Source: Dietzia natronolimnaea (GTDB lineage: Bacteria; Actinomycetota; Actinomycetes; Mycobacteriales; Mycobacteriaceae). From it: DNA of 64,000 nucleotides. The DNA lies in the NCBI RefSeq assembly GCF_002289575.1, contig NZ_NTGA01000001.1:62001-126000 (forward strand), in the 5' to 3' direction. The notes beneath the pieces are model-generated. The model searched no databases. It saw only the letters and a program-made list of their open reading frames with translations, and was not told the origin of the DNA. The position numbers and the translations under genes were made by a program. This document shows, in pieces, positions 19,385 through 29,487 of the stretch. Positions within the stretch are counted from its first letter, which is position 1, and every line of letters starts with the position of its first letter.

Positions 19385-20134
19385 CTAGGGGAGGGTCACC
19401 ATCGTCAGGGTGGTGGCCGAGTCGTGCTCGAGGGTGTGCCCCGCGCGCCTGGCCACCCGCAGTAGCGCCGGTATGTCCGTCATCTCCGCGCGTGAGGTCG
19501 CGAGCGATCGGGCGAGGAGCCCCTTGTGGTGCTTGGAGAAGTGGGAGACCACCTTGCGGGTGCCGTCCGGATACTGGGTGACGACATCGACCGTGACGGC
19601 GCCCGGAACCGGCCCCAGCTGCTGGTAACCCCCTGACCGGAGATCGATCACGAGGTCGTCCGCCCACTCGGAGGTGGCGGCGGTGAGCGAGGGCTTCCAC
19701 ACGGAACGGAGCGTGCCGAGTCCGGGTAGTCGGGTCCCCGCGGAGAGTCGGTAGTGGGGGATGGGGTCGCCGGCGGCGAGCAGTCCGAACAGCGCCGACC
19801 CGATCCACAACCGCGATTCGGCGCGCGACCGGGTGGCCCGGGTGAAGGAGGACTGGTCCAGCGCGTCGTAGAGCACCCCGGTGTACCGGCTGAGCGCGGG
19901 CGCGGTGGGTGAGGACCACAGGTGCGCGTCGTACGTCACCTCGGCGGCGAGCGAGTCGCCCAGGCCGAGGGTGGCTCGTGCGCCGTCCGGATCGTCGACG
20001 CACATCGCAACCAGGGCTCCGGCCACCGTTCGCCGGGTGTCGGTGAGCGCGGGGAGCGACAGTGCCGCCAGATCCAGGGGGGCGCCCGACCCGCCGACGG
20101 ACTTGGTCTCGGAGGGCGAGAGGAGGATGCGCAC
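19385..20134 (-). CDS. yaaA: Peroxide stress protein YaaA family
   Basis: DUF328/YaaA family protein of 249 residues. In E. coli YaaA limits intracellular free iron and oxidative DNA damage during peroxide stress; in this organism the role is inferred. The signature opening [12 protein letters not shown] and the later [14 protein letters not shown] segment are visible. GTG at 20134 is chosen because the conserved N-terminus begins there; the longer frame upstream is the shadow of the divergent proS leader. It is convergent with cysG (9-base gap) and divergent from proS. Confidence 0.88.
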   Translation of the reverse strand: MRILLSPSETKSVGGSGAPLDLAALSLPALTDTRRTVAGALVAMCVDDPDGARATLGLGDSLAAEVTYDAHLWSSPTAPALSRYTGVLYDALDQSSFTRATRSRAESRLWIGSALFGLLAAGDPIPHYRLSAGTRLPGLGTLRSVWKPSLTAATSEWADDLVIDLRSGGYQQLGPVPGAVTVDVVTQYPDGTRKVVSHFSKHHKGLLARSLATSRAEMTDIPALLRVARRAGHTLEHDSATTLTMVTLP

Positions 20135-20178
20135 CCGGCCGAGGCTACCGTCGCGCCGGAGGCGGGCCCCCGGGCGGC

Positions 20179-20184
20179 TAGGCT
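20179..20184 (+). promoter_or_regulatory. -10 element immediately upstream of proS
   Basis: TAGGCT, 8 bases before the GTG of proS; leaderless or nearly leaderless transcript predicted. Confidence 0.5.
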
Positions 20185-20192
20185 TGGCCACC

Positions 20193-21944
20193 GTGATCAC
20201 GCGTCTGTCCCACCTCTTCCTGCGTACGCTCCGCGACGACCCGGCCGATGCCGAGGTCCTGAGCCACAAGCTGCTGGTCCGTGCCGGCTACGTCCGGCGC
20301 GTCGCGCCCGGCGTGTACTCGTGGCTCCCCCTCGGTCTGCGCACCCTCCGGCGGATCGAGCAGGTCGTACGAGAGGAGATGAACGCCTCCGGCGCCCAGG
20401 AGATCAGCCTGCCCGCGCTCCTGCCCCGCGAGCCCTACGAGGCGACGGGCCGGTGGGCCGAGTACGGGCCGGCGCTGTTCCGTCTCAAAGACCGCAAGGG
20501 CAACGACATGCTTCTCGGCCCCACCCACGAGGAGTTGTTCACGCTCACGGTGCAGGGTGAGTACTCCTCGTACAAGGACCTGCCCGTCACCCTGTACCAG
20601 ATCCAGTCCAAGTACCGGGACGAGGAGCGGCCCCGCGCGGGAATCCTCCGGGGGCGTGAGTTCACCATGAAGGACTCGTACTCCTTCGACCTGGACGACG
20701 CCGGTCTCGAGCGCTCCTACCAGGTGCACCGGGAGACCTACCAGCGCATCTTCGACCGTCTGGGAATCGAGTACGTGATCTGCGCCGCCACCTCGGGGGC
20801 GATGGGCGGTTCGGCGTCCGAGGAGTTCCTGGCGATCTCCCCGGCGGGTGAGGACACCTTCGTCAGGTCGACGGACGGGCGTTATGCGGCCAACGTCGAG
20901 GCCGTTGTGACCCCGGCTCCGCCCGCCCGCCCGCTCGATGGACTACCCGCCGCCGTCGTCCACGACACCCCGGGGACGCCGACGATCGCGTCCCTGGTCG
21001 ACTGGGCCAACGGAGCGGGGCTCGGCCGCGAGGTGACCGCGGCGGACACGCTCAAGAACGTGATGCTCAAGGTCCGCGCCCCGGGTGCGGACTGGGAACT
21101 GTTGGGCGTGGGCCTGCCCGGGGACCGCGAGGTCGACATGAAGCGCCTCGAGGCGGCGCTCGAACCCGCCGAGGTCGCGGTGCTGGACGAGGCCGACTTC
21201 ACCGCCAACCCGTTCCTCGTCAAGGGGTACATCGGCCCCGGGGCCCTGGCCGCCAACGAGGTCCGGTACCTGGTGGACCCCAGGGTGGTCGAGGGGACCG
21301 CGTGGATCACCGGTGCGGATGAGCCCGGCAGGCACGTGGTGGACCTGGTCTGCGGCCGCGACTTCACCCCCGACGGCACGATCGAGGCCGCGGAGGTCAG
21401 GGAGGGTGACGAGGCACCCGACGGCCACGGCACGCTCACCCTCGCACGGGGGATCGAGATCGGCCACATCTTCCAACTCGGTCGCAAGTACACGGACGCC
21501 TTCGGATTCGACGTTCTCGGGGAGAACGGCAAGCCCGCGCGGGTGACGATGGGCTCGTACGGCATCGGGGTGTCCCGGCTGGTGGCCGTGCTGGCGGAGC
21601 AGTACGCGGACGAGAAGGGTCTGGTCTGGCCGGCCGCCGCGGCGCCGGCAGACGTCCACGTGGTGATCGCCAACAAGGACGAGGCGGCGATCAGCGGGGC
21701 CGCGACGCTCGTCGAGGCGTTCGACCGGGCCCGCCTCGAAGTGATCTTCGACGACCGCAAGGCCTCGCCGGGAGTGAAGTTCAAGGACGCCGAGCTGATC
21801 GGTGTCCCGTGGGTCGTCGTGGTGGGCCGTGGCTGGTCGGAGGGGACGGTCGAGCTCCGCGAACGCGCGACGGGGGAGGTCACCCAGGTCCCGGTGGACG
21901 GCGCCGCCGAGGAGATCGTCCGCCTGATCGGGGCCGGGCGCTAG
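20193..21944 (+). CDS. proS: Prolyl-tRNA synthetase
   Basis: Class II aminoacyl-tRNA synthetase of the bacterial (long) type, 583 residues, with the editing domain inserted between motifs 2 and 3. Motif 1 lies in the N-terminal [22 protein letters not shown] region, motif 2 in [21 protein letters not shown], motif 3 in [19 protein letters not shown], and the anticodon-binding domain is C-terminal. The insertion (about residues 230-390) contains TLKNVMLK, typical of the YbaK-like editing fold. The start at 20193 gives [17 protein letters not shown], the standard family N-terminus; the long upstream frame is shadow. Confidence 0.97.
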   Translation: MITRLSHLFLRTLRDDPADAEVLSHKLLVRAGYVRRVAPGVYSWLPLGLRTLRRIEQVVREEMNASGAQEISLPALLPREPYEATGRWAEYGPALFRLKDRKGNDMLLGPTHEELFTLTVQGEYSSYKDLPVTLYQIQSKYRDEERPRAGILRGREFTMKDSYSFDLDDAGLERSYQVHRETYQRIFDRLGIEYVICAATSGAMGGSASEEFLAISPAGEDTFVRSTDGRYAANVEAVVTPAPPARPLDGLPAAVVHDTPGTPTIASLVDWANGAGLGREVTAADTLKNVMLKVRAPGADWELLGVGLPGDREVDMKRLEAALEPAEVAVLDEADFTANPFLVKGYIGPGALAANEVRYLVDPRVVEGTAWITGADEPGRHVVDLVCGRDFTPDGTIEAAEVREGDEAPDGHGTLTLARGIEIGHIFQLGRKYTDAFGFDVLGENGKPARVTMGSYGIGVSRLVAVLAEQYADEKGLVWPAAAAPADVHVVIANKDEAAISGAATLVEAFDRARLEVIFDDRKASPGVKFKDAELIGVPWVVVVGRGWSEGTVELRERATGEVTQVPVDGAAEEIVRLIGAGR

Positions 21945-21952
21945 CCGGCCGG

Positions 21953-21971
21953 GACCGGGCGCTGCCCGGTC
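21953..21971. terminator. Short bidirectional hairpin, proS / DUF4439 gene
   Basis: GACCGGGC (21953-21960) and GCCCGGTC (21964-21971) with a 3-base loop, between convergent genes and touching the stop codon of the minus-strand gene. Confidence 0.6.
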
Positions 21972-22374
21972 AGGCCTGGGGCGGGAAGCCGGGTAGCGCC
22001 TCGAACGGGGCGCCCGGGACCAGCGTCCGCCACCGCTGGAGCTGGATCGACGCGGCCGTGAGGGCGTCGAGACAGAACCTCCGGATCTCCGGCGACCGCG
22101 CGGTGCCGATCTCCGCCCGCCACGCCTCGCAGCAATCGGACTCGAGACGGATGGCGAGGAGCACGGGCGAGGTCGGGGTGTCGGTGGTCGTCAGATAGCC
22201 GACCGGGGCGGCGGGGGCCCCGGGCCAGAGTTCCTCCGCGGCGTCCCGCCGGGCGCGGTGGGCGGCGAGTTCACGCAGGACCGCGGCGCGGATGGAGCCG
22301 TCGGCAGCGGCCAGGACGAGGCCGTAGCCGTAGACGGCGGCGTCCTCGGCCGCCAGGCCGGGTGGAGTCGTCAT
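21970..22374 (-). CDS. Ferritin-like DUF4439 domain protein
   Basis: A 134-residue, Ala/Arg-rich, probably all-helical protein. The pattern of an early EDAAVYGYGLV segment, ELAAHRARRDAAEEL and a late RFCLDALTAASIQLQRW fits the DUF4439 ferritin-like family of actinobacteria, of unknown function. I see no complete di-iron ligand set. Its ATG overlaps the stop of the upstream lipoprotein gene by four bases (ATGA), so the two products are probably made together. The same two-gene arrangement sits beside proS in mycobacteria. Confidence 0.75.
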   Translation of the reverse strand: MTTPPGLAAEDAAVYGYGLVLAAADGSIRAAVLRELAAHRARRDAAEELWPGAPAAPVGYLTTTDTPTSPVLLAIRLESDCCEAWRAEIGTARSPEIRRFCLDALTAASIQLQRWRTLVPGAPFEALPGFPPQA

Positions 22375-22880
22375 GCCAGCACCACCTCGACCGCGGTGGT
22401 GCAGGCGGCGGACACCGAGGCCGCGAGTTCGGACCGGTATCCGCGGGAGTCCACGGCGACCTCGCCGGCGCGACGCGCGTCCTCGCGTAGACGCTCCCGG
22501 ACCTCCCCGATGGGGGGACAGACCGCTGGTGACCCGGCCCCGGGTACGTCCGCAGTGTCGATGGGCTCCGCTGTGTCGCCGGGCTCCACCTCGGCGGCGT
22601 CGATCTCAGAGGCCCCGATCTCGGCGTAGAGCCGCTCGGCGTGGATGCGGCGGGCATCGGCGATCCTGCGCAGCCTGGGGGCGTCGTCACCGTGCGAGGC
22701 GTCCGCGGCGGCGAGCTCCCGGGCGTCCCGGGCGGCGGCCACGGCCAACGCCAGCAGGGGATCCGGTTCGTCGTCGGCCGGGGGTAGGGCACACCCTCCG
22801 GCGAGCGCCATCCCGGTGGCGACCGCGGTCACGGCGACGAACCGTCGGCGCGACACGGGGGCGGTGAAGGAATCGGGCAC
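22371..22880 (-). CDS. Predicted Tat-exported lipoprotein, partner of DUF4439 protein
   Basis: A 169-residue protein starting at GTG 22880. The N-terminus has a twin-arginine motif (SRRRFVAVTAVA, about residues 9-20) and then a lipobox LAGGC near residues 25-29, so I predict Tat export and lipid anchoring. The rest is hydrophilic, rich in Ala, Asp and Glu, and largely helical, with a short Pro/Asp-rich stretch near residue 105. The function is unknown. It is divergent from rimP. The longer upstream frame overlaps rimP and is not coding. Confidence 0.72.
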   Translation of the reverse strand: MPDSFTAPVSRRRFVAVTAVATGMALAGGCALPPADDEPDPLLALAVAAARDARELAAADASHGDDAPRLRRIADARRIHAERLYAEIGASEIDAAEVEPGDTAEPIDTADVPGAGSPAVCPPIGEVRERLREDARRAGEVAVDSRGYRSELAASVSAACTTAVEVVLA

Positions 22881-22988
22881 CCCGACATCCTGCCAGGGCC
22901 CGTCGGTAGCCGGGCCCGGGGGCGGTACAGTGATCCGGCCCGTCTGCAATTCGGATCGGCACCCACCAGCCGCGACGCCAGGAGCACA

Positions 22989-23534
22989 GTGATCGTCCCC
23001 GAGCCCGACAGGGCGCACATCCGCAGAGCGGTCGTCGACCGCGGACTCGAACTCGAGGAGATCCGGGAGGACTCCCGGGCGGCCGCCTGGCACGTCACCG
23101 TCGTCGTCGACGGCGACTCCGGTGTGACCCTGGACGATCTCGCGAGCCTGTCGACCGATCTCGATGCGGTCGCCGAGCAGTGGGGGGCACCCGACCGGGC
23201 GGTGACGTTCGAGGTGACGAGCCGCGGTGTGGACGCCCCTCTGGAGGCTCCCCGGCACTGGAGACGGGCTCGCGGACGCCAGGTCGACCTGACCTACGTC
23301 GAGGGTGTGGGCGGTCCGGCCCGTGGGCGGATCGGTGACCTCGACGAGGAGAACGGGATCGTCCGGCTGGTCTCGAGGTCGGGTCGTGGGATGCGTGTGG
23401 ACTCGGTACCGTTGGACGGCGTGGCACGCGCTGTGATCCGGGTCGAGTTCCGTCCCGCTCCGGAGGACGAACTCGCCCTCCTGTCGGAGCCCGCGAACCC
23501 CGGACGTGGCGGGCGAGAAGGAGAAGACAGTTGA
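22989..23534 (+). CDS. rimP: Ribosome maturation factor RimP
   Basis: Assists 30S subunit assembly by binding S12. The 181-residue protein shows the N-terminal alpha/beta domain with [24 protein letters not shown], followed by the conserved [23 protein letters not shown] and a C-terminal SH3-like domain. Starts at GTG 22989. The TGA stop overlaps the TTG start of nusA by four bases, the universal rimP-nusA-infB arrangement. Confidence 0.95.
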   Translation: MIVPEPDRAHIRRAVVDRGLELEEIREDSRAAAWHVTVVVDGDSGVTLDDLASLSTDLDAVAEQWGAPDRAVTFEVTSRGVDAPLEAPRHWRRARGRQVDLTYVEGVGGPARGRIGDLDEENGIVRLVSRSGRGMRVDSVPLDGVARAVIRVEFRPAPEDELALLSEPANPGRGGREGEDS

Positions 23535-24517
23535 ACATCGACATGGCGGCGCTGAACATGTTGTCCCAGGAGCGGGAGATCCCGTTGGACGACCTGGTGC
23601 GGACCCTCGAGAACGCCCTGCTCACCGCGTACAAGCGCACTGAGGATGCGCACCGCGTCGCGAGGATCCAACTCGACCGGAAGGCCGGGACCGTCACCGT
23701 GATGGCCGCCGAGGTCGACGAGGAGGGCAACCGGATCGGCGAGTTCGACGCCACGCCCTCCGATTTCGGCCGGGTGGCGGCGGCGACGGCCCGGCAGATC
23801 ATCCTCCAACGCCTGCGGGAAGCCGAGACCGAGCGGGTCTACGGCGACCTCGTGGCCCGCGAGGGCGAGGTGGTCAGCGGGGTCATCCAGTCGGACTCAC
23901 GCGCGAACGCCCGAGGGATCGTCGTCGTGCACATCGGGCCCGAGAACGGAGGGACCGAGGGCACCATCGCGCCGGCCGAACAGGTTCCGGGCGAGACCTA
24001 CGAGCACGGTGCGCGCATCAAGTGCCACGTGGTGGGGGTCCACAAGGGCCCGCACGGTGCCTCGGTGTCGCTGTCCCGTACCCACCCCGACCTCGTCCGT
24101 GGCCTGTTCGCCCTGGAGGTGCCCGAGATCGGCGACGGCTCGGTCCGCATCTCGGCGATCGCGCGCGAGGCCGGCCACCGGACCAAGATCGCGGTGGAGA
24201 CCACCGTGTCGGGGCTCAACGCCAAGGGCGCGTGCATCGGGCCCAACGGCGCCCGCGTACGGGCGGTGATGGCGGAACTGAACGGCGAGAAGATCGACAT
24301 CGTCGACTTCGACGAGGACCCGACGGTCTTCGTCGGCAACGCGCTGTCGCCTGCCAAGGTCATCTCCGTGACCGTGGCGGACGCCGAGACCAGGGCGGCG
24401 CGGGTCGTGGTCCCCGACTACCAGCTCTCGCTCGCGATCGGCAAGGAGGGCCAGAACGCTCGCCTGGCCCACCGCCTGACGCAGTGGCGGATCGACATCC
24501 ACAGCGACGCGGAGTGA
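23531..24517 (+). CDS. nusA: Transcription termination/antitermination factor NusA
   Basis: Binds RNA polymerase and nascent RNA, modulating pausing, termination and antitermination at rRNA operons. The 328-residue protein contains the N-terminal RNAP-binding domain (about 1-105), an S1 domain (about 110-180, [16 protein letters not shown]), and KH1/KH2 (about 200-328, with [16 protein letters not shown] and [13 protein letters not shown]). The C-terminal acidic repeats of E. coli NusA are absent, as in other actinobacteria. The start is a TTG at 23531, supported by AAGGAG 7 bases upstream and by overlap with rimP; ATG at 23543 is possible. Confidence 0.96.
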   Translation: MNIDMAALNMLSQEREIPLDDLVRTLENALLTAYKRTEDAHRVARIQLDRKAGTVTVMAAEVDEEGNRIGEFDATPSDFGRVAAATARQIILQRLREAETERVYGDLVAREGEVVSGVIQSDSRANARGIVVVHIGPENGGTEGTIAPAEQVPGETYEHGARIKCHVVGVHKGPHGASVSLSRTHPDLVRGLFALEVPEIGDGSVRISAIAREAGHRTKIAVETTVSGLNAKGACIGPNGARVRAVMAELNGEKIDIVDFDEDPTVFVGNALSPAKVISVTVADAETRAARVVVPDYQLSLAIGKEGQNARLAHRLTQWRIDIHSDAE

Positions 24518-24580
24518 CCTCCGGCGCGTGCGCGGTCCACGCGGTCGGGCGCGCCGTTAGTCTCGATGGTCAACGACCTG

Positions 24581-24586
24581 TAGACT
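24581..24586 (+). promoter_or_regulatory. Putative internal promoter before ylxR-infB
   Basis: TAGACT at 24581-24586, with a weak -35 (TTAGTC, 24557-24562) 18 bases upstream. It lies in the 139-base gap after nusA and would let ylxR and infB be transcribed independently. Confidence 0.45.
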
Positions 24587-24656
24587 CATCTGATGTCACA
24601 GTGACTTCACGTTCACCCACTCGCGTGGGGGAGCGGTGAGAAACCGAGGCGGCCTC

Positions 24657-24959
24657 ATGCGGGTGCGACACGACCAGCAGCAGAGCGCGGCCGAGGTGCG
24701 GGGTCCGGTTCGGACCTGCGTCGGCTGTCGCCGTCGGGATTCAGATTCCCGGCTCCTGCGGATCGTCCTCGATCCACGGGCGGCGGCCCTCTCACCGGAC
24801 CCCGGCCGGCGAGCGGTCGGACGGGGAGCCTGGGTGCACCGTGACCAGCGGTGCATCACGACAGCACTCGACCGCAAGGCCTTCACCAGGTCGCTGCGGA
24901 TCACCGGGAACGTGTCCCACGACGCGATCTCGGAGGTGCTCGAGACGCTATCGTCGTGA
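24657..24959 (+). CDS. ylxR: YlxR family RNA-binding protein (DUF448)
   Basis: Small protein of 100 residues, usually encoded between nusA and infB; homologues bind RNA, and some have been reported to act as nucleoid-associated regulators. The signature GPVRTCVGCRRR is near residue 17, and GRGAWVHRDQRC with a second cysteine near residue 60. The start at ATG 24657 is preferred because GAGG lies 7 bases upstream; GTG 24636 has no properly spaced ribosome binding site. Separated from infB by a 166-base leader. Confidence 0.9.
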   Translation: MRVRHDQQQSAAEVRGPVRTCVGCRRRDSDSRLLRIVLDPRAAALSPDPGRRAVGRGAWVHRDQRCITTALDRKAFTRSLRITGNVSHDAISEVLETLSS

Positions 24960-25125
24960 GCACGAGACCACCCGTCGGCCGCATGGGCCGATCGGGGGAG
25001 CACATGAGAAGGAACGGACCAGACACGATGAGCACACCGTGAAGCTCCAGCGATGAACGTCCATCGAATGTAGACCGAGGTCGCGCGGCCAGCCCTGCCG
25101 TGGAGACCTCGCAGTGAGGAGAGCA

Positions 25126-27939
25126 GTGGCAGGCAAGCCCCGGGTACACGAACTGGCAAAAGAGTTCGGTATCACCAGTAAAGAACTTCTGACGAAACTC
25201 CGCGATCAGGGGGAGTTCGTCAAATCCGCATCCTCGACCCTCGAGGCGCCGGTCGTCCGTCGCCTCCGTGAGTCGCACGCACCGGCGGCCGGAGGATCCG
25301 ACGCCGCGACCGCGACGCCCGGCACGGGTGGGTCGACCGCACCCAAGCCCGGCGGGGCCTCCAAGCCCTCGCCGGGACCCCGTCCGGGTGCGGATCCCCG
25401 CAAGGCCGCTCCCAAGCCCGCGGCGGACCGGCCCACCCCCGGTGCCAGGCCCGCGGCCCCGGGTCCCAAGCCCGCGGCGGACCGGCCCACTCCCGGTGCC
25501 AGGCCCGCGGCACCGGTGCCCGGACCCGCGCCCGAGCGCACGGCACCGAGCGCCCCCGAGGCGCCGGCTGCCTCGCGTCCGGCACCCGGACCACGTCCGG
25601 CCGGACCGAAGCCGGGCCCCAAGGCCCCGCGCGTCGGAAACAACCCGTTCTCGAGCGGCACCACCCCGCCGCCGCGACCGCAGGGCGGTGCACGGCCGAC
25701 CCCCGGCCAGGGCGGTCCCCGTCCGGGCGGCCAGCGTCCGGCTCCGGGGCAGGGCGGCCCCCGTCCGGCTCCCGGCCAGGGCGGTCCCCGTCCGGCGCAG
25801 CGTCCGGGCGCAGCGGGTCCGGGTGGTCCCCGTCCCAGCCCCGGCCAGATGCCCGGGCAGGTCGCACGTCCCGCCGCGGGCCGTGGCAGGCCGGGCGGCC
25901 CGGGCGGTCGTCCGGGTGGCGGAGGTTTCCGCCCCGGTGGCGGCGGTGCCGGTGCCCCAGCGGCGGGAGGCGGCGGTTTCCGCGGTCGCCCCGGCGGTGG
26001 AGGCAACCGTGGCCGCAGCGGTGCGGCCGGTGCGTTCGGTCGGCCCGGAGGCGCGCCCCGCAGGGGACGCAAGTCCAAGCGGCAGAAGCGTCAGGAATAC
26101 GACTCGATGCGGGCCCCCGAGGTCGGCGGCGTGCGGCTCCCCGACGGTCGTGGGCAGGTCCTGCGGCTGGCACAGGGTGCCTCGCTGAGCGATTTCGCGG
26201 ACAAGATCGACGTCAACCCGTCACAGCTGGTCCAGGCGCTGTTCAACCTCGGCGAGATGGTCACTGCCACGCAGTCCGTCACGCCGGAGACCCTGCAGCT
26301 CCTCGGCGAGGAGATGGGCTTCAAGGTCCAGGTCGTCAGCCCCGAGGACGAGGACCGCGAGCTGCTCGACTCGTTCGATCTGTCCTTCGGTGAGGATGAG
26401 GGCGGCGAGGACGATCTCGAGATCCGTCCCGCGGTCGTCACCGTCATGGGTCACGTCGACCACGGCAAGACCCGCCTGCTCGACAGCATCCGGTCGGCGA
26501 AGGTCGGCGAGGGCGAGGCCGGTGGCATCACCCAGCACATCGGTGCGTACCAGATCACAGTGCCGGTCGACGAGGTCGACCGGACGATCACCTTCATCGA
26601 CACCCCGGGTCACGAGGCGTTCACCGCCATGCGCGCCCGGGGCGCCAAGTCGACGGACATCGCGATCATCGTGGTCGCGGCGGACGACGGTGTGATGCCG
26701 CAGACGGTCGAGGCGATCAACCACGCGCAGGCGGCCGACGTGCCGATCGTCGTGGCGGTCAACAAGATCGACAAGGAGGGCGCGCAGCCCGACAAGATCC
26801 GCGGCCAGATGACCGAGTACGGGCTCGTGCCGGAGGAGTACGGCGGCGACACGATGTTCGTCGACATCTCCGCCAAGCAGGGGCTCAACATCGACTCGCT
26901 GCTCGAGGCGGTCGTCCTGACCGCGGACGCGTCGCTCGATCTGCGTGCCAACCCGGACATGGACGCGCAGGGCGTGGCCATCGAGGCGCACCTCGACCGC
27001 GGACGCGGTCCGGTCGCCACGGTGCTCATCCAGCGTGGAACGCTCAGGGTCGGCGACTCGATCGTCGCGGGCGACGCGTACGGGCGGGTCCGCCGCATGG
27101 TCGACGAGCACGGGGAGGACGTCGAGGAGGCGACCCCGTCCCGTCCGGTCCAGGTGATCGGTCTGACCAGCGTCTGTGGCGCGGGTGACACCCTGATGGT
27201 GGTCGACGAAGACCGCACCGCACGGCAGATCGCCGACAAGCGCAACGCGCGCAAGCGCAACGCGCTCGCCGCTCGGTCCCGCCGCCGGATCAGCCTCGAG
27301 GACCTGGACTCGCATCTCAAGGAGACGAGCCAGCTCAACCTCATCATCAAGGGCGACAACGCCGGTACGGTCGAGGCCCTCGAAGAGGCCCTCATGGGTA
27401 TCGAGATCGACGACGAGGTGCAGTTGCGGGTCATCGACCGCGGTGTCGGTGCGGTCACCGAGACCAACGTCAACCTGGCTGCCGCATCCGACGCCGTCAT
27501 CATCGGGTTCAACGTCCGCGCGGAGGGCAAGTCGACCGAGTTGGCGAACCGCGAGGGCGTCGACATCCGGTACTACTCGATCATCTACCAGGCGATCGAC
27601 GAGATCGAGAGCGCGCTCAAGGGCATGCTCAAGCCGATCTACGAGGAGAAGAAGCTCGGGCAGGCGGAGATCCGCCAGTTGTTCCGTTCCTCCAAGCTCG
27701 GCAACATCGCGGGCTGCATGGTCCTCGACGGGATCATCCGACGCAACGCCAAGGCCCGGCTCATCCGCGACGGCAAGGTCGTCGTGGAGGAGATGACGGT
27801 CTCCTCGCTGCGCCGCGAGAAGGACGACGTGACCGAGGTCCGCGAGGGCTTCGAGTGTGGTCTCACCGTGACGTACTCCGACATCAAGATCGGTGACGTC
27901 ATCGAGACCTACGAGCTCGTCGAGAAGCCGCGCGACTGA
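25126..27939 (+). CDS. infB: Translation initiation factor IF-2
   Basis: GTPase that delivers initiator fMet-tRNA to the 30S subunit. The 937-residue protein begins with the IF2-N module ([17 protein letters not shown]). A very long Pro/Gly/Arg-rich disordered region (about residues 60-320) follows, then a second IF2-N-like segment, the G domain with G1 GHVDHGKT (442-449), DTPGHEAF and NKID, and domains II-IV. GTG at 25126 gives [10 protein letters not shown], as in mycobacteria; GTG 25114 would add four residues. The disordered region contains a recent 54-base tandem duplication (see repeat at 25411) and PGQGGPRP repeats. Confidence 0.97.
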   Translation: MAGKPRVHELAKEFGITSKELLTKLRDQGEFVKSASSTLEAPVVRRLRESHAPAAGGSDAATATPGTGGSTAPKPGGASKPSPGPRPGADPRKAAPKPAADRPTPGARPAAPGPKPAADRPTPGARPAAPVPGPAPERTAPSAPEAPAASRPAPGPRPAGPKPGPKAPRVGNNPFSSGTTPPPRPQGGARPTPGQGGPRPGGQRPAPGQGGPRPAPGQGGPRPAQRPGAAGPGGPRPSPGQMPGQVARPAAGRGRPGGPGGRPGGGGFRPGGGGAGAPAAGGGGFRGRPGGGGNRGRSGAAGAFGRPGGAPRRGRKSKRQKRQEYDSMRAPEVGGVRLPDGRGQVLRLAQGASLSDFADKIDVNPSQLVQALFNLGEMVTATQSVTPETLQLLGEEMGFKVQVVSPEDEDRELLDSFDLSFGEDEGGEDDLEIRPAVVTVMGHVDHGKTRLLDSIRSAKVGEGEAGGITQHIGAYQITVPVDEVDRTITFIDTPGHEAFTAMRARGAKSTDIAIIVVAADDGVMPQTVEAINHAQAADVPIVVAVNKIDKEGAQPDKIRGQMTEYGLVPEEYGGDTMFVDISAKQGLNIDSLLEAVVLTADASLDLRANPDMDAQGVAIEAHLDRGRGPVATVLIQRGTLRVGDSIVAGDAYGRVRRMVDEHGEDVEEATPSRPVQVIGLTSVCGAGDTLMVVDEDRTARQIADKRNARKRNALAARSRRRISLEDLDSHLKETSQLNLIIKGDNAGTVEALEEALMGIEIDDEVQLRVIDRGVGAVTETNVNLAAASDAVIIGFNVRAEGKSTELANREGVDIRYYSIIYQAIDEIESALKGMLKPIYEEKKLGQAEIRQLFRSSKLGNIAGCMVLDGIIRRNAKARLIRDGKVVVEEMTVSSLRREKDDVTEVREGFECGLTVTYSDIKIGDVIETYELVEKPRD
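25411..25518 (+). repeat. Two tandem 54-bp units inside infB
   Basis: Units at 25411-25464 and 25465-25518 are almost identical and each encodes 18 residues beginning [17 protein letters not shown]. They differ at only a few bases, chiefly near the ends of the units, which suggests a recent in-frame duplication in the disordered linker of IF-2. Confidence 0.85.
25696..25860 (+). repeat. Low-complexity PGQGGPRP repeats inside infB
   Basis: Several imperfect copies of an about 24-30 base unit encoding variants of [10 protein letters not shown], continuing into Gly/Arg-rich sequence up to about 26080. This is typical slippage-prone DNA in a disordered linker. Confidence 0.75.
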
Positions 27940-27957
27940 CGTCGACGGCGACACCCC

Positions 27958-27993
27958 TGGGGGCAGGTTCCGTGGTCTGCGGGCCTGCCCCCA
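27958..27993 (+). terminator. Hairpin between infB and rbfA
   Basis: Perfect 10-base arms TGGGGGCAGG (27958-27967) and CCTGCCCCCA (27984-27993), 18 bases after the infB stop. It may partly terminate the nusA-infB message or mark an mRNA processing point before rbfA. Confidence 0.6.
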
Positions 27994-28051
27994 CGGCATT
28001 CTGGGAATCGAACGGCCGCCCGGCGGCCGCATCACGTCAAGGAGGATCGCC

Positions 28052-28513
28052 ATGGCCGGAAAGGGACGGGCCGGACGGCTCGGCAAGCGGATCGGGGAGA
28101 TCGTCGCAACGGCGATCGAGCACGAGATCAAGGACCCGCGTCTGGAGTTCATCACCATCACGGACTCCCGGATCACCGCGGATCTTCGGGTGGCCACCCT
28201 CTACTACACGGTCCGGGGCGAGACGCTGGACGAGGACCCGGACCTCGAGGCCGCGGAGGACGCGCTGGCCACGGCCCGGGGTCGCCTCCGGACGATGGTC
28301 GGTAAGCAGACCGGAGTGAAGTTCACCCCCGAGTTGACCTTCGTCCTGGACTCCGTGCCGGACGCCGCGCGTCAGATGGAGGAGTTGCTCGCCCGGGCAC
28401 GGGCGCAGGACGAGGAGGTCCGACGCGTGGCGCAGGGCGCACGTCCCGCCGGCGACGAGGACCCCTACCGCAGGGACGACGAGGTGGAACGGCCGGAGGA
28501 CGACGACCGGTGA
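28052..28513 (+). CDS. rbfA: Ribosome-binding factor A
   Basis: 30S maturation factor with a KH-like fold, needed for 16S 5' end processing and cold adaptation. The 153-residue protein starts [22 protein letters not shown] and contains [28 protein letters not shown]-type core strands. The C-terminal ~35 residues are a highly charged tail. A strong AAGGAGGA lies 7 bases before the ATG at 28052. The TGA stop overlaps the GTG start of nrnA. Confidence 0.95.
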   Translation: MAGKGRAGRLGKRIGEIVATAIEHEIKDPRLEFITITDSRITADLRVATLYYTVRGETLDEDPDLEAAEDALATARGRLRTMVGKQTGVKFTPELTFVLDSVPDAARQMEELLARARAQDEEVRRVAQGARPAGDEDPYRRDDEVERPEDDDR

Positions 28514-29487
28514 TCACCCTGGTGGACGCGGCCGGCGCGGCGGGCGTCCTGGCCCGGCACCGCGAGGTGACCGTGCTGTGCCACGTCCGCCCCGACGCCG
28601 ACGCCCTCGGCAGTTCCGCGGGTCTCGCCCGCGCTCTGCGCGCGGACGGCGTCGTTGTCCACCACTCGTTCGACCCCGGGGCCGTGCCGGACCCGCTCCG
28701 GGTCATTCCGGGCACGGACCGTGTGGTACCGATCGACGAGGTACCGGAACACGACGGCCTCGTGGTGGCACTGGACTGTGCCAGCCCGGATCGGGTGGGC
28801 GACTGGGATCGGCTGACCCGATCGGCGTCCGAGGTGCTGGTGGTGGATCATCACCGTTCCAACCCCGGCTTCGGGACGCACCTGTTCCTGGATCCCGGGG
28901 CGGCCTCGACCGCGAGCATGGTCCTCGATGTACTCGATGCTGGTCGCTATCCGGTCGACCCCGAGTTGGCGACCAGCCTCTACGCGGGTCTCGTCACCGA
29001 TACCGGGTCTTTCCGGTGGGGTGGCGCGGGGTCGCACGACACGGCCCGGAGACTACTCGCCGCGGGTGCGGAGTCCAGGGCGGTCGGTTTCGCGCTGCTC
29101 GACGCGCACTCCTTCCCCTGGCTCCGCGTGCTGGGGCAGCTCCTGAGCACGGCCCGACTCGACCCCGGCGCGGTCGGGGGACGAGGAGTGGTCTGGCTGA
29201 CGGTCCCGCACGAGGTCGTGGCGTCCGCGGACGAGGCCGACGTCGAGTCGCTCGTGTCCCACCTGCAGGGGGTGAGAGAGGCGCAGGTCGCGGTTCTCGT
29301 CAAGGAGATCCGGCCGGGAGAGTGCGCGGTATCACTCCGTTCCCGTCCCGGTGTCGGCGGCGACGGCATCGATGTCTCGGCCGTCGCCTCGGCGCTCGGC
29401 GGGGGAGGGCACCCTGCAGCGGCCGGTTGTACCGTACGCGGAGACATCGCACACGTCACGGCGAGGCTCAGTGAACTCCTCGTCTGA
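28510..29487 (+). CDS. nrnA: DHH-family oligoribonuclease / pAp phosphatase
   Basis: DHH-DHHA1 phosphoesterase of 325 residues, in the group that degrades nanoRNAs, 3'-phosphoadenosine 5'-phosphate and linear or cyclic dinucleotides. The mycobacterial homologue Rv2837c hydrolyses c-di-AMP. Catalytic motifs visible are [12 protein letters not shown] near residue 24, the DHH triplet Asp113-His114-His115, TDTGSFRW near 163 and the C-terminal DHHA1 motif [10 protein letters not shown]. It is coupled by a 4-base overlap to rbfA and overlaps dinF by 17 bases. Confidence 0.92.
   Translation: MITLVDAAGAAGVLARHREVTVLCHVRPDADALGSSAGLARALRADGVVVHHSFDPGAVPDPLRVIPGTDRVVPIDEVPEHDGLVVALDCASPDRVGDWDRLTRSASEVLVVDHHRSNPGFGTHLFLDPGAASTASMVLDVLDAGRYPVDPELATSLYAGLVTDTGSFRWGGAGSHDTARRLLAAGAESRAVGFALLDAHSFPWLRVLGQLLSTARLDPGAVGGRGVVWLTVPHEVVASADEADVESLVSHLQGVREAQVAVLVKEIRPGECAVSLRSRPGVGGDGIDVSAVASALGGGGHPAAAGCTVRGDIAHVTARLSELLV

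Noticed and set aside
24636-24656. GTG at 24636 as the start of ylxR
   Set aside because: The purine-rich stretch before it is only about two bases away, too close; ATG 24657 has GAGG at proper spacing.
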